Source of the DNA: Hymenobacter ginkgonis | Lineage (GTDB): Bacteria > Bacteroidota > Bacteroidia > Cytophagales > Hymenobacteraceae | DNA length: 64,000 nt | Direction of reading: 5' to 3' | Assembly (NCBI RefSeq): GCF_009755225.1 | Contig: NZ_WQKZ01000002.1 | Coordinates: 620,001 to 684,000, forward strand | Part shown: positions 34,941 to 43,823 of the stretch, piece by piece | How positions within the stretch are numbered: the stretch's first letter is position 1 | Layout of the letters: each line of letters opens with the position of its first letter | Notes under the pieces: model-generated | What the model saw: the letters and a program-made list of their open reading frames with translations, nothing else | What the model was told of the DNA's origin: nothing | Database searches by the model: none | Position numbers and translations under genes: made by a program

Positions 34941-35480
34941 TTACTCAGCCGCAGGCGCTGGCTTGGCCGGCGCTTCCATGTAGGTGCCGCAGACCTTGCA
35001 GGTGCGCAAGTCGTCGTTAGCCCAAAAGGCATTCATGATGGGCGGCAGCTGGGCCACGATGTCGGTAATCTCGGCGTACTCCTCGTAGAGCTTGTGGCCG
35101 CAGTTTTCGCAGTACCACTGGAAGCCGTCGAGCTCGCCGGCCGTGCGGTAGCGCTCCAGCACTAAGCCCACCGTGCCGGCCGGGCGACGCGGCGAGTGCG
35201 GCACGCCGGGCGGCAAAAGGAACATGTCGCCGGGCCCAATCACGATGTCCACCGGCTGGCCATCCTCGATGATTTTGACGGTCATCTCGCCTTCGAGTTG
35301 CCAAAATAGCTCCTCGCCTTCATCCACGTGGTAGTCTTTGCGGGCGTTGGGGCCGCCTACTACCATCACAATAAAATCTTTGTTGTCCTTGAAAACCTGC
35401 TGGTTGCCGACGGGCGGCTTCAGGAGGTGGCGGTGCTCAGCAATCCACTGCTGAAAATTAAACGGGCGAGCAACGGGCAT
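34941..35480 (-). CDS. nbaC: 3-hydroxyanthranilate 3,4-dioxygenase
   Basis: 179 residues from ATG 35480; the longer frame adds a spurious N-terminus. A cupin fold carries the catalytic iron ligands His51 (KDYHVDE), Glu57 and His95 (PPGVPHSPRR), with Arg47 and Arg99 for substrate. A C-terminal rubredoxin-like second iron site has Cys124/127 (CENC) and Cys161/164 (CKVC), as in the bacterial two-domain form. It opens the ring of 3-hydroxyanthranilate to yield the quinolinate precursor. Kynurenine monooxygenase, an earlier step, is 25 kb away. Confidence 0.96.
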   Translation of the reverse strand: MPVARPFNFQQWIAEHRHLLKPPVGNQQVFKDNKDFIVMVVGGPNARKDYHVDEGEELFWQLEGEMTVKIIEDGQPVDIVIGPGDMFLLPPGVPHSPRRPAGTVGLVLERYRTAGELDGFQWYCENCGHKLYEEYAEITDIVAQLPPIMNAFWANDDLRTCKVCGTYMEAPAKPAPAAE

Positions 35481-35585
35481 AAGAAAAGCAAAAAAGAGGG
35501 GACGAGCAGCAAGATACACCGCCGCCGAAATTAGGGGTAGCGAAAGCCTGAAGCGGCCCCATCCCGGTGGCCCCGGCCTCAAACC

Positions 35586-35593
35586 TACTTTTG
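35586..35593 (+). promoter_or_regulatory. Predicted -7 box before the GT-C-like gene
   Basis: TACTTTTG, a full TAnnTTTG match, about 38 bp before ATG 35632. No -33 TTG was found. Confidence 0.45.
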
Positions 35594-35631
35594 CGGTGGC
35601 CCGCGGGCCTACCCCCTAGTTTAGCTATCGA

Positions 35632-37431
35632 ATGCCGGCTGCCCCTTCCCTTCCCTCCAATACCCTTGCTGGGCGCGGCTTGCTGCTGGCTGGGCTGGCG
35701 TATACTGCGCTGTTTTTCTGGTATTCGTGGCCGCTGGGCCGCGAGTGGAGCACGGCCTTTGTAGGCACGCCGCACGGCGATGCCAACCAATACATCTGGA
35801 ACGTGTGGAATTTTCAGCGCCAGGTAGCGGCGGGGCACAATCCGTTCTACACGCCGGCGCTGCTCTATCCGCAGGGCACGGGGCTGTGGCTGCACACCTA
35901 CACACCAGTGCTAGGCGTGCTCAACGTGGGGCTGCGCCAGGAGTTTTGGGCTGTGAATGGCGGCTTGTTGCTGAGCTTTGTGCTGAGTGGGGTAGGGGCC
36001 GCGCGGCTGGCTGGGCGCTGGGTGCGGCAGCCGCTGCTGTGCGGGCTGGTGGGCTTCGTGTTCGCTTTTTCGCCCTACAAACTGGCGCACTGGCCCGAGC
36101 ATTACCACTTGCTGCTCACGGCCACCGTGCCATTTTATCTACTGGCTTACCTCGATGCGCTGGCGTTTGAGCCGGGGCGCTGGCTGCCGCAGGTACGTAG
36201 TTGGCCATTAGTAGGGTGGGGGGTATTTTTATTGCTAATAACTTTATTCAGCGACTATTACACGCTGGCGGGCTTGGTGTATTTTTCGGCTGGCTACGCA
36301 GCGTGGTGGGGCCTGCGGCTGGGCGCCATCGACTGGCGGCACTGGCGGCCCTGGGCGGGGGTAGTTGTGGTGTTGGCCCTGGGCCATTTTGTGTCGCGGG
36401 GCCTGGCCTTGCTGGGTCTCGACGATAACGCGGGCGTTTGGTGGGGCGGCGACTTGGCCGGCTACCTCGTGCCGCCGCTCGGCAACCGCTGGCTGGCCAC
36501 GCCTGGCACCGATGCGCTGTGGCGCAGCACGCACTTCCACGCCCCCGGCTCGGTCGAGAACGTGACGTTTCTGGGCTATCTGCTGCCACTGTTAGCCGTG
36601 GCGCTGGGGGTAGGGGCCTGGCGGCAACGCCGAAGCGGAATAGCCCTACCCCCCACCTCCGCGGAAACCCGGCCATTCTGGGCGCTGGTGCTGCTATTTG
36701 CGGCGCTTACCATGCCCGAGCTGCGCTGGCTAGGCCACGACCTGCTGCGCCTGCCCACGAGCGTGGTGCATTTTGTGCCATTTTTGAACAACATTCGCTG
36801 CCCTACCCGTCACGTGCTGCTGCTCTCGTTGCTGCTACCGCTGGCCGTCTGCCTCAGGCTCGACAGCTGGCTGCGGCGTTGGTCTGGGCGGGGGAGCTGG
36901 GCCGTGGCGGGAGCATTATACTTAGGTGTATTTATTGAATACCAAGTATATAGCTACCCCTTCATTCGGGCGGCCGATGTACCTATGGCTTACCGCGTGG
37001 CAGCGGCCTTGCCGGGGCCGGTACTGTTTCCCATTCCCTTCGGCCTGCTCGATGGCTACCACCAACTGGGGCACATGGATGCGGCCGAGTTGTTTTACCA
37101 AACCCAACATCACAAGGCGCTGCCGGGCGCCTACATTTCGCGGGTGCCGGCCGCCACCTTCGCGGCCTTTGCCCACGAGCCGGTGCTGCGCGCTTTGCTC
37201 ACGGTGCAGCAGCACCCCGATTCGTTGGCGCTGGTGCCGATGCCCACGGCTAGCCAACTAGTCGCTTTTGAGCGGCGCTACCCGCAGGCCGTTTTTGTGG
37301 TGCAACCTACTTTCCGGGCGCAGCCGGTGCACGAACTGTTGCGCAGCTGGCTGCTGCCCGCCGGCTACACCGAGCAATTGGTGCCTAGCGTAGAAGGCAA
37401 CTACGTGCTATTGAAACCGGCTGCGCGCTAA
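35632..37431 (+). CDS. Polytopic membrane protein, probable GT-C-type glycosyltransferase
   Basis: 599 residues, with many hydrophobic segments across the first ~420 and a soluble C-terminal domain. In the first extracytoplasmic loop GDANQYIWNVWNFQ holds an acidic residue at the position where GT-C enzymes keep their catalytic Asp, and NPFYTPALLYPQGTG follows. GT-C enzymes use polyprenyl-phosphate sugars on the outer face of the inner membrane. The family call is by architecture; donor and acceptor unknown. First gene of the glycan region. Confidence 0.65.
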   Translation: MPAAPSLPSNTLAGRGLLLAGLAYTALFFWYSWPLGREWSTAFVGTPHGDANQYIWNVWNFQRQVAAGHNPFYTPALLYPQGTGLWLHTYTPVLGVLNVGLRQEFWAVNGGLLLSFVLSGVGAARLAGRWVRQPLLCGLVGFVFAFSPYKLAHWPEHYHLLLTATVPFYLLAYLDALAFEPGRWLPQVRSWPLVGWGVFLLLITLFSDYYTLAGLVYFSAGYAAWWGLRLGAIDWRHWRPWAGVVVVLALGHFVSRGLALLGLDDNAGVWWGGDLAGYLVPPLGNRWLATPGTDALWRSTHFHAPGSVENVTFLGYLLPLLAVALGVGAWRQRRSGIALPPTSAETRPFWALVLLFAALTMPELRWLGHDLLRLPTSVVHFVPFLNNIRCPTRHVLLLSLLLPLAVCLRLDSWLRRWSGRGSWAVAGALYLGVFIEYQVYSYPFIRAADVPMAYRVAAALPGPVLFPIPFGLLDGYHQLGHMDAAELFYQTQHHKALPGAYISRVPAATFAAFAHEPVLRALLTVQQHPDSLALVPMPTASQLVAFERRYPQAVFVVQPTFRAQPVHELLRSWLLPAGYTEQLVPSVEGNYVLLKPAAR

Positions 37432-37453
37432 AAACAACTATTCAAAAATTATA

Positions 37454-37490
37454 AGCACGTCATGCTGAACGTAGGGAAGCACGACGTGCT
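37454..37490. repeat. Small hairpin, degenerate half-element of the palindrome family
   Basis: AGCACGTC (37454-37461) faces GACGTGCT (37483-37490). The inner CATGCTGAAC...GAAGC retains the GTCATGCTGA...GAAGC core of the palindrome family. It lies in the leader of the SDR gene at 37531. Confidence 0.5.
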
Positions 37491-37530
37491 GATAGCTGTT
37501 CTTTGCAAGCCTAATAAAGCGCTCATACCT

Positions 37531-38316
37531 ATGAATCTGACACCATACCATGCCCTAGTAGGTGGTAGCACCCAAGGCATTGGCCGGGCGGTAGCCGAAG
37601 CCCTGGCCGCCGAGGGCGCCACCGTCACGCTCATCTCGCGCAACGAGGCGAGCCTGCGCGAAGTGGCCGCTGCCCTACCCACCCCCGCGGGCCAGACCCA
37701 CGATTTTCTGGTGGCCGATTTTGCCGAGCCTGCCCAAGTAGCGGCAGCTGCAGCCAGCTACCTAGCAGCGCACCCGGCGGGCTTTCAAATTTTGATAAAC
37801 AACACGGGCGGGCCTGCCGGCGGGCCGCTGCTGGAGGCAACGCCCACCATGTTCGAAGCGGCGTTTCGGCAGCACGTGGTGTGCAACCAATTACTGGCTC
37901 AGGCGCTGGTGCCGGGCATGGTAGCGGCCGGCTACGGCCGTATCATCAACATTATCAGTACTTCGGTGAAGGTGCCGCTGGCGGGGTTGGGCGTTAGCAA
38001 CACCATTCGCGGTGCCGTGGCTAGCTGGGCCAAAACCCTGGCCAATGAAGTGGCCGGCCAGGGCGTCACCGTCAATAACATCTTGCCCGGCGCTACCGTC
38101 ACGCAGCGGCACCAGGCGCTTATCGAGAGCAAAATGGCTGCCACCGGCCAAAGCCAGCAGCAGGTAGAAGCCGCCATGCTCCAGCAGATTCCGGCGCATC
38201 GCTTCGGCCAGGCGTCGGAACTGGCCGCGGCCGTGGCCTTCTTGGCATCGCCGGCGGCTGGCTACATCAACGGCACCAGCCTACCCATCGACGGGGGGCG
38301 CACGGGCAGTTTGTAG
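37531..38316 (+). CDS. Atypical SDR-family protein lacking the YxxxK catalytic pair
   Basis: 261 residues from ATG 37531; the longer frame runs into repeat sequence. [10 protein letters not shown] is an intact cofactor motif, NNTGG stands for NNAG and IISTS keeps the serine. At the catalytic position the sequence is VSNTIRG where classical members have YSASKAG, so Tyr and Lys are gone. The C-terminus [12 protein letters not shown] is normal. Such proteins are usually annotated as FabG-like; catalytic ability is doubtful or uses another mechanism. Next to a GT2 gene at 38424. Confidence 0.85.
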   Translation: MNLTPYHALVGGSTQGIGRAVAEALAAEGATVTLISRNEASLREVAAALPTPAGQTHDFLVADFAEPAQVAAAAASYLAAHPAGFQILINNTGGPAGGPLLEATPTMFEAAFRQHVVCNQLLAQALVPGMVAAGYGRIINIISTSVKVPLAGLGVSNTIRGAVASWAKTLANEVAGQGVTVNNILPGATVTQRHQALIESKMAATGQSQQQVEAAMLQQIPAHRFGQASELAAAVAFLASPAAGYINGTSLPIDGGRTGSL

Positions 38317-38423
38317 GGGGTAGGGCGCCGGGTTTGTGGCAGCCAGGGGCTAGTTTTGAGGGTTCGCCCCACTTGTTGGCGGGCCTTCACCGCTCCGCAG
38401 TTCGCTATTCAGAAGCGCTTGTT

Positions 38424-39149
38424 TTGGTAAAATTCGACACGCTCTCCATCATCGTGCCCGTGTACAACGAGGCGCGGACGATTCACCAGATTCTGGATTT
38501 GCTGCGCGAGCTGGAGCTGGTCGGGGGCATTCGCAAGGAAGTAATTCTCGTCGATGACTGCTCGACCGACAACTCAGCGGCCGCTATTCAGGCCTACGCT
38601 GACCGGCACCCCGAGCTGAACCTGCGCCTGCTGCAACACCCTAGCAACCAAGGCAAAGGTGCTGCTTTACACACCGGTATTCGCGAAGCCACCGGCGACT
38701 ACGTCATCGTACAGGACGCTGACCTGGAGTACGACCCCGAAGAGTATAACTTGCTGCTAAAGCCTATCTTAAAAGGCTTTGCCGATGTGGTCTACGGCTC
38801 GCGTTTTATGGGCGGCAACCCGCACCGTATCCTGTTTTTTTGGCACAGCATCGGCAACACGTTGCTCACCTTCCTCTCGAATATGGTGACCGACCTGAAC
38901 CTGACCGATATGGAAACGTGCTACAAGCTGTTTCGGCGCGACATTATTCAGGGCCTGCACCTGGAAGAAAAACGCTTCGGTTTCGAGCCTGAAGTAACCG
39001 CCAAAATGGCCCGCGTGCCGGGCGTGCGCATCTACGAAGTTGGCATTAGCTACTACGGCCGCACCTATGCCGAGGGCAAAAAAATTGGCTGGCGCGATGG
39101 CTTCCGGGCCATTTACTGCATCCTGAAGTACGGGCTGCTCGGCCGCTAA
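38424..39149 (+). CDS. GT2 glycosyltransferase, DPM1-like (polyprenyl-phosphate sugar synthase type)
   Basis: 241 residues if translation starts at TTG 38424; no ATG precedes the conserved start [12 protein letters not shown], and the upstream part of the frame (from 38334) looks non-coding. [10 protein letters not shown] and the metal motif [11 protein letters not shown] match family 2. [15 protein letters not shown] is typical of the soluble DPM1-like group. It makes a polyprenyl-phosphate-linked sugar at the cytoplasmic face. No C-terminal membrane segments. It would supply donor to GT-C enzymes nearby. Confidence 0.88.
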   Translation: MVKFDTLSIIVPVYNEARTIHQILDLLRELELVGGIRKEVILVDDCSTDNSAAAIQAYADRHPELNLRLLQHPSNQGKGAALHTGIREATGDYVIVQDADLEYDPEEYNLLLKPILKGFADVVYGSRFMGGNPHRILFFWHSIGNTLLTFLSNMVTDLNLTDMETCYKLFRRDIIQGLHLEEKRFGFEPEVTAKMARVPGVRIYEVGISYYGRTYAEGKKIGWRDGFRAIYCILKYGLLGR

Positions 39150-39159
39150 CCTTCGCAGC

Positions 39160-39190
39160 CCTACCCCCCGCCGCGGCTACCAGGGGTAGG
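39160..39190. terminator. Facing-heptamer hairpin between convergent genes
   Basis: CCTACCCC (39160-39167) faces GGGGTAGG (39183-39190) over a 15-base loop. It spans the stop of the minus gene at 39177. Probable 3' end signal; no T tract. Confidence 0.45.
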
Positions 39191-40748
39191 CCAGGTTGCG
39201 GCGGCGCAGCACCACGGCAGGCTGCTCGCCCAGCAGCGCAAAATCGGTGGCCAGGGCGGCGTGCTCGGGAGCCAGCTTGGCGTAGGCCGCCGGCGACATA
39301 ATGAGGTAGTTGAGGCTGTCGCCAGCCATCTTATCGAGTAAATTGCTGCTGTGCAGTCCATTGAGCTCAGGCTTCCAAGTAAGGCCGCGCCGGTCGAAGT
39401 ACACCAGGCCCAGATTGGGCGCCGGGTCGTCGAGCACCAGCACGCGGGCCGTAGCCGGCACTGCTAGCTGCCGCAGTTGAGCCGCGCCGCCGCGCATCCA
39501 GCCGTGGGTATAGTAGAGGCTGAAGGGCAGGTAATCGTCGCTGTAGCGCCGGTGCAGCCGCTTAAAGCCGCTGCCCACAAACACCACTAGCAACACCCCC
39601 AGCCCCAGGCTGATACCCACGCGCGCTACCCCCCGGTAGCGGCCCAGGTTGAGCAGCGCCAGCACCAAGGCCAGCACGGCAGGCGGCCCAAACGAACAAA
39701 TCATGTAGTAGTCGTGCACCGAAAACTGCGCGCCCATTAGCTTAAAAAACACGTAGCCGATGGCCACCGAGGCCACCAGCAAAAGCGTTAGCGGCAAGTG
39801 GGCCCGGCGCAGGTTGGCTCGCCCAAACACCACGGCCAGCAGCGCGCAGCCCACCAGCAGCCAGTACATGGCAATGGTGGCGTACTCGGGCAGCCAGTCG
39901 CGGTGCAGGCGCATCAGCACCGTGTGCGAGGTGTCGGCGTCGGTGATGGGCCGCAGCTCGGCCAGAAATTGAAGCGAGGCGTAGGTGGTGTTCAACTGCT
40001 GGTTGTGCAGCGTGAACACCACTAGCACCCCAAACGCCGCGGCCACGGCTATTAAGAGTTGGCGGCGCTGGCGGCTACTCAGCAACTCGGGCTCTTGGCA
40101 GGCCCACAGGATGGTAATGCCCACTACAGCCGCCAAGTGCAGGCCGCTCGTCGTTTTGAGCAGGCTGGCCAGCGTGAGCACCGCCAGCGCCACCAGCAAG
40201 TGCCGAAACTGGCGAACATCGAAAAAACGCAGCCAGTAATAGTAGCCAATAAAGGTCAAGCTCAGGCTGGTAGGGTCGGGTAGGTAGGTGCCCGCGTAGA
40301 AGGCGTAGGTGGGCGACGCCAGTAGGAAAGCGCCCGGCAGCAGCGCCAGCACAAAGTTGCCGGTGCGCTCAAACACAATGCGAAACAAGTACCAAAATCC
40401 GAGCACTGTCACGGCTACATCAAAGAGCCGAAACAGCGGGCTAATGGCGCCGCGCCCAAATACCAGGCCGCCCAGCGCCGCCAGGTAGGGCTGCAACGGA
40501 AACTCCACGCCCGTGATGCCGCCAATGGAAGTGAGCGACGACGTGCGCGGGCGCCAAAAGTCGAACCCGAAATCGTAGAAATTGAAGGCCAGCGATAAGC
40601 GGTCGGCCTGCGCCCAGGCGTGCAGGCCCTCGGGGAGCCGCCCCAAAAAAGGGCCGTAAAAAACCAGGCCCAGCACCCCAAACAGCAGCAGCGCGCCCCA
40701 GTGAGCCGGGCGCGCGCGCAGGGCGGCAACAAAACGAGAACGAACCAT
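39177..40748 (-). CDS. Polytopic GT-C-like membrane protein B
   Basis: 523 residues with about ten hydrophobic segments. After TM1 comes HAWAQADRLSLAFNFYDFG, then ITGVEFPLQPYLAAL, the acidic first-loop pattern of lipid-sugar-dependent GT-C enzymes (ArnT/PMT style). FRIVFERTGNF, LASPT, LPDPTSLSLTFIGYYYWLR and a soluble end after SGFKRLHRRYSDDY are shared with the protein at 42111-43715, so the two are paralogs. Between them are two paralogous lipoproteins in mirror order. Sugar unknown. Confidence 0.78.
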   Translation of the reverse strand: MVRSRFVAALRARPAHWGALLLFGVLGLVFYGPFLGRLPEGLHAWAQADRLSLAFNFYDFGFDFWRPRTSSLTSIGGITGVEFPLQPYLAALGGLVFGRGAISPLFRLFDVAVTVLGFWYLFRIVFERTGNFVLALLPGAFLLASPTYAFYAGTYLPDPTSLSLTFIGYYYWLRFFDVRQFRHLLVALAVLTLASLLKTTSGLHLAAVVGITILWACQEPELLSSRQRRQLLIAVAAAFGVLVVFTLHNQQLNTTYASLQFLAELRPITDADTSHTVLMRLHRDWLPEYATIAMYWLLVGCALLAVVFGRANLRRAHLPLTLLLVASVAIGYVFFKLMGAQFSVHDYYMICSFGPPAVLALVLALLNLGRYRGVARVGISLGLGVLLVVFVGSGFKRLHRRYSDDYLPFSLYYTHGWMRGGAAQLRQLAVPATARVLVLDDPAPNLGLVYFDRRGLTWKPELNGLHSSNLLDKMAGDSLNYLIMSPAAYAKLAPEHAALATDFALLGEQPAVVLRRRNLAYPW

Positions 40749-40804
40749 AGACGCTGCCGGCCAACGCCGGGCTTGAACGCGAAAGCTTACGAGGGCCGGG
40801 CTCC

Positions 40805-41380
40805 TTAAGGAGCCACGGTAATAACCAAGTCGTCGATGTACGTAGTGGCGTTGCCCTTATTGCGCCACAGGTAGATGCCGAAATTGGTGTTGGCGTTGGC
40901 CTCGGCCGGAATGTCAATCACCTTGCTCACGTGCGCCCAGTCACCGTATTTCTGGTTGGCCGCCTGCACCACATCAAAGCCATCCCAGAGCATGGGTTTG
41001 GTAGCGGGTGGGGCGTCGCCTACGTGCGTCACGAGCAAGCCGCCCGCTTCGGCGTTGGGAGCTAGCACCCAAGCATCTACCTTTATTTTGGTGATGCGCT
41101 CTTCACTCATTTGGCCCAGTGTGCTGGCGTAGCCCAGGCTAAATTCGGTATTGGCATCCACCTTAATGGAGTATTGGCCCGAGTGTGCCCGCTCGCGGGT
41201 AAGCGATGGCTGCGGGGCGGTGCCTAACCAGCCTGCTAGGTTGTCGAAGTCATTGCGCAGCAATACTTTGCCATCGGCATCGGCGCCGTCCGATTTGCCG
41301 CCGCAGCCGGCTGCCAATAGTCCGAGGCTGCCTACCAAAGCTGCCAACAGCCGTCCGCGCCAAGAGAAAAGAGAAGTCAT
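40805..41380 (-). CDS. Lipoprotein with carbohydrate-binding-like domain, paralog B
   Basis: 191 residues from ATG 41380; signal ends LLAAGC, the lipobox Cys. The body is a beta-rich domain with FDNLAGWLG, RERAHSGQYSIKVD, TKIKVDAWV and WAHVSKVIDIP, similar in order to jelly-roll carbohydrate-binding modules. It shares the DFxxxAGWL...ERAHSGxYSxKVD pattern with the next gene. It ends 56 bp before GT-C B and probably belongs to the same minus-strand transcript. Confidence 0.75.
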   Translation of the reverse strand: MTSLFSWRGRLLAALVGSLGLLAAGCGGKSDGADADGKVLLRNDFDNLAGWLGTAPQPSLTRERAHSGQYSIKVDANTEFSLGYASTLGQMSEERITKIKVDAWVLAPNAEAGGLLVTHVGDAPPATKPMLWDGFDVVQAANQKYGDWAHVSKVIDIPAEANANTNFGIYLWRNKGNATTYIDDLVITVAP

Positions 41381-41492
41381 AGTTAACAAAAGAAAAGGGG
41401 GTAGGAATGAAACCAGGGGGTATAGATTTACAGAGTAGACAAGCAGAATAAGCAGGTTATTATCGCCTGATGCGCTGCGCAATAGGTAAGAA

Positions 41493-42095
41493 TTAGTGCA
41501 GCTCGGTTAGCTCCCAATCGTCGGTATACACGGGCCGGTAGGCCGAGTTAACCCACAGATAGACAGCTACTTCGGCCTGCGACGAAACCTCGGGTGGCAG
41601 GTCGATGTCGCGGCTCACGTGCGTCCAGCGCTTGTAGGGCCAGTTATCGACCAAAAAAACCTGGGTGTAGAGCTTCGACTTGTTCTGCGGGTCGTTGGGG
41701 GCGCTCATGCTGAAGGTAAGCTGGGCATCGTCGCCCGACTCCTCGACCCAGGCCCAGGCGCTGAGCCGCATCCGCCGCGGGCGCATCGAAAACTTATCGC
41801 CCAGCTTGAAGTGATACGTAATCGAAAACGGGTGCGCCGAATCGACCTTCACCGAGTAGCGGCCCGAGTGGGCGCGCTCGGTAGTGAGGGTCGGCGCCGG
41901 CTCGGGCAGCCAGCCCGCCATCTGTTCGAAGTCGTTGAAGAACACCCGGTGCTCGCGCACATCGGGGTAGGCCTGGTGGTAGTGGCAGCCGGCCAGCAGC
42001 AGGGCCAGCCCTACCCCCCCGGCCCCGCGCCGCCACCCCGCGCCGGCGGGGGGGGTAGGGTACTTAAACAAGCGCTTTTTGCGTAAATCAACCAT
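41493..42095 (-). CDS. Lipoprotein with carbohydrate-binding-like domain, paralog A
   Basis: 200 residues from ATG 42095. A basic N-terminus leads into LALLLAGC, a lipobox. FNDFEQMAGWLPEP, TERAHSGRYSVKVD, LSAWAWVEES and WTHVSRDIDLPPE align with paralog B. The N-terminal codons form a striking hairpin: a CCCTACCCCCC run (42009-42020) faces GGGGGGTAGGG (42050-42060). It lies 15 bp after GT-C A, so it is almost certainly co-transcribed with it. Substrate unknown. Confidence 0.75.
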   Translation of the reverse strand: MVDLRKKRLFKYPTPPAGAGWRRGAGGVGLALLLAGCHYHQAYPDVREHRVFFNDFEQMAGWLPEPAPTLTTERAHSGRYSVKVDSAHPFSITYHFKLGDKFSMRPRRMRLSAWAWVEESGDDAQLTFSMSAPNDPQNKSKLYTQVFLVDNWPYKRWTHVSRDIDLPPEVSSQAEVAVYLWVNSAYRPVYTDDWELTELH

Positions 42096-42110
42096 GAGAA
42101 AAGGCGGGGG

Positions 42111-43715
42111 CTACCAAGCCAGGCGTTCGGGGTGGCGGCGGCGCAGCACCGCCACCGACTGCACCAGCACGGGCGTAAAGGCTTCGAGCAGGGCGTCTTT
42201 TTGCGGTGCCAGCTGGGCGTAAGATTCGCCGGGCATGACGACGTATTGGAGGCTATCGGCCGACATGTGCCGCTCTAGTTCGGCCACCGTGAGCTCGGGC
42301 AAATACGCGAGCCACGTAATGCCGCGGCGGTCGAAATACACCAGGGCCGTGTTGGGGGCCCAGTCGCCGAGCACCAGTAGGCGGGCCTGCTGCGGCACGC
42401 CCGCCTGCTTGAGGGTGGCCGCGCCGCCGCGCATCCAGCGGTGGGTATAGCCACGGCTGGCGGGCGGGTGGTCGTCGCTCATGCGGCCCGCTAGCTTCTC
42501 GATGCTCGAATAAGCCAGGTAGCCACTCGTGAGCAACAAGCTGAGCGTAAGCACGTGGCGCGGCCAGGCCGCTCGCCAGCTCATGGTGCTTAGCAACAGC
42601 AGCGCGAGCACCAGCACCAGCAGCACCGGCGGCATAAACGAACAGATGATATAGTAATCGTGAATATTTATCTGCGGCCCCATCAGGCCATAAAACACGT
42701 AGCCGATGGCCAGCGTAGCCAAAACTAGCAGCACCAGCGGCCGAAACCGCTGCCAGCTGCGCCGGGCCAGCACCAAGCACAGCAACGCGCTGGCTATCAG
42801 TAGGCGGTAGTCGGTGCGGCTGAAGTATTCGAAGCGCCAGGTATCGAAAAAGCGCATGATGAAGGTGTGCCACGTCACGACGGGCACCACCGGCATGGCC
42901 GTGGCCAAAAACTGCTCGGCGCGGTACGTTTCGTTCAGCCACTGATTGTGCAGGTAAAATACCAGCACGGCGCCTAGACCCGCGCCCAGTACACCCAGCA
43001 GCACCAGGCGTTGGCGGGTAGTAAAGCGGGTGGGCTCGAAGAAATTATACAGCACTGTGATGCCGAATACCGCCAGCAAGTGCAGTCCGCAGGTGGTTTT
43101 GATGAGCGCCGCCAAACTCAGCACGACCAGCGCCACCGGCAGGTCGGCAAAGCGGCCGTTGGGCTCGAAGTAGCGCAGCCAGTAGTAGTAGCCCACAAAG
43201 GTGAGGCTCAGGCTAAAAGGGTCGGGTAGGGTGCTGCCGGCGTAGGCAATAAACGTGGGTGATGCCAGCAGAAATGCGCCCGGCAGCAGGCCCGCCGCAA
43301 AGTTGCCGGTGCGCTCAAATACGATGCGAAACAGGTACCAGAAGCCTACCACCGCCATCACCGCATCGAGCGTGCGGAAAACCGGTAGGATATTTTCGCG
43401 CCCAAAAAGCAGGCCGCTCAACCCGGCTAGGTAGGCCTGAATGGGGAATTCTACCCCCGTAACACCTCCAATTGATGAAAACGGCCCCGGCGAAAACCCC
43501 GACGTGCGCGGGTACCAAAAGTGGAAACCTCCGTCGAAGAAGTTGATGGCCAAGGCTAAGCGGTCGGCCTGTGGCCACACGTGGATGCCTTCGGGCAGCG
43601 TATGCAGGTAGGGGCCGTAGAGCACCGCCGCTACCACGGCAAACAGCCCGAACGCCGCCGCGTGGTAGGGGCGCCTCGGCAGCAGCCACGGGGGTAGGGT
43701 AGGAGGGGAGGGCAC
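42111..43715 (-). CDS. Polytopic GT-C-like membrane protein A
   Basis: 534 residues if translation starts at GTG 43715; a TTG at 43754 would lie inside the predicted -7 box. IHVWPQADRLALAINFFDGG, VTGVEFPIQAYLAGL, FRIVFERTGNF, LASPTFIAYAGSTLPDPFSLS and HRWMRGGAATLKQ parallel protein B position by position. The conserved W-x-Q-x-D in the first loop is the likely catalytic site. GT-C enzymes transfer a sugar from polyprenyl phosphate outside the inner membrane. It is divergent from the methyltransferase gene at 43824. Confidence 0.78.
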   Translation of the reverse strand: MPSPPTLPPWLLPRRPYHAAAFGLFAVVAAVLYGPYLHTLPEGIHVWPQADRLALAINFFDGGFHFWYPRTSGFSPGPFSSIGGVTGVEFPIQAYLAGLSGLLFGRENILPVFRTLDAVMAVVGFWYLFRIVFERTGNFAAGLLPGAFLLASPTFIAYAGSTLPDPFSLSLTFVGYYYWLRYFEPNGRFADLPVALVVLSLAALIKTTCGLHLLAVFGITVLYNFFEPTRFTTRQRLVLLGVLGAGLGAVLVFYLHNQWLNETYRAEQFLATAMPVVPVVTWHTFIMRFFDTWRFEYFSRTDYRLLIASALLCLVLARRSWQRFRPLVLLVLATLAIGYVFYGLMGPQINIHDYYIICSFMPPVLLVLVLALLLLSTMSWRAAWPRHVLTLSLLLTSGYLAYSSIEKLAGRMSDDHPPASRGYTHRWMRGGAATLKQAGVPQQARLLVLGDWAPNTALVYFDRRGITWLAYLPELTVAELERHMSADSLQYVVMPGESYAQLAPQKDALLEAFTPVLVQSVAVLRRRHPERLAW

Positions 43716-43751
43716 CAGCGCAGAATTAACTTTTGGGAAGCACAGTACGGG

Positions 43752-43817
43752 CAAAAGTACAGTGCCTGCGGCTATCGGCCCGTATCTATTTTAGCAGCAG
43801 CCCACTCCTTACCTTTG
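43752..43817. promoter_or_regulatory. Divergent promoter region
   Basis: Minus strand TACTTTTG (43752-43759) and plus strand TACCTTTG (43810-43817) both match TAnnTTTG fully and point away from each other, to GT-C A and to the methyltransferase. The plus box ends seven bases before ATG 43824, predicting a nearly leaderless mRNA. Confidence 0.6.
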
Positions 43818-43823
43818 CTTGGC

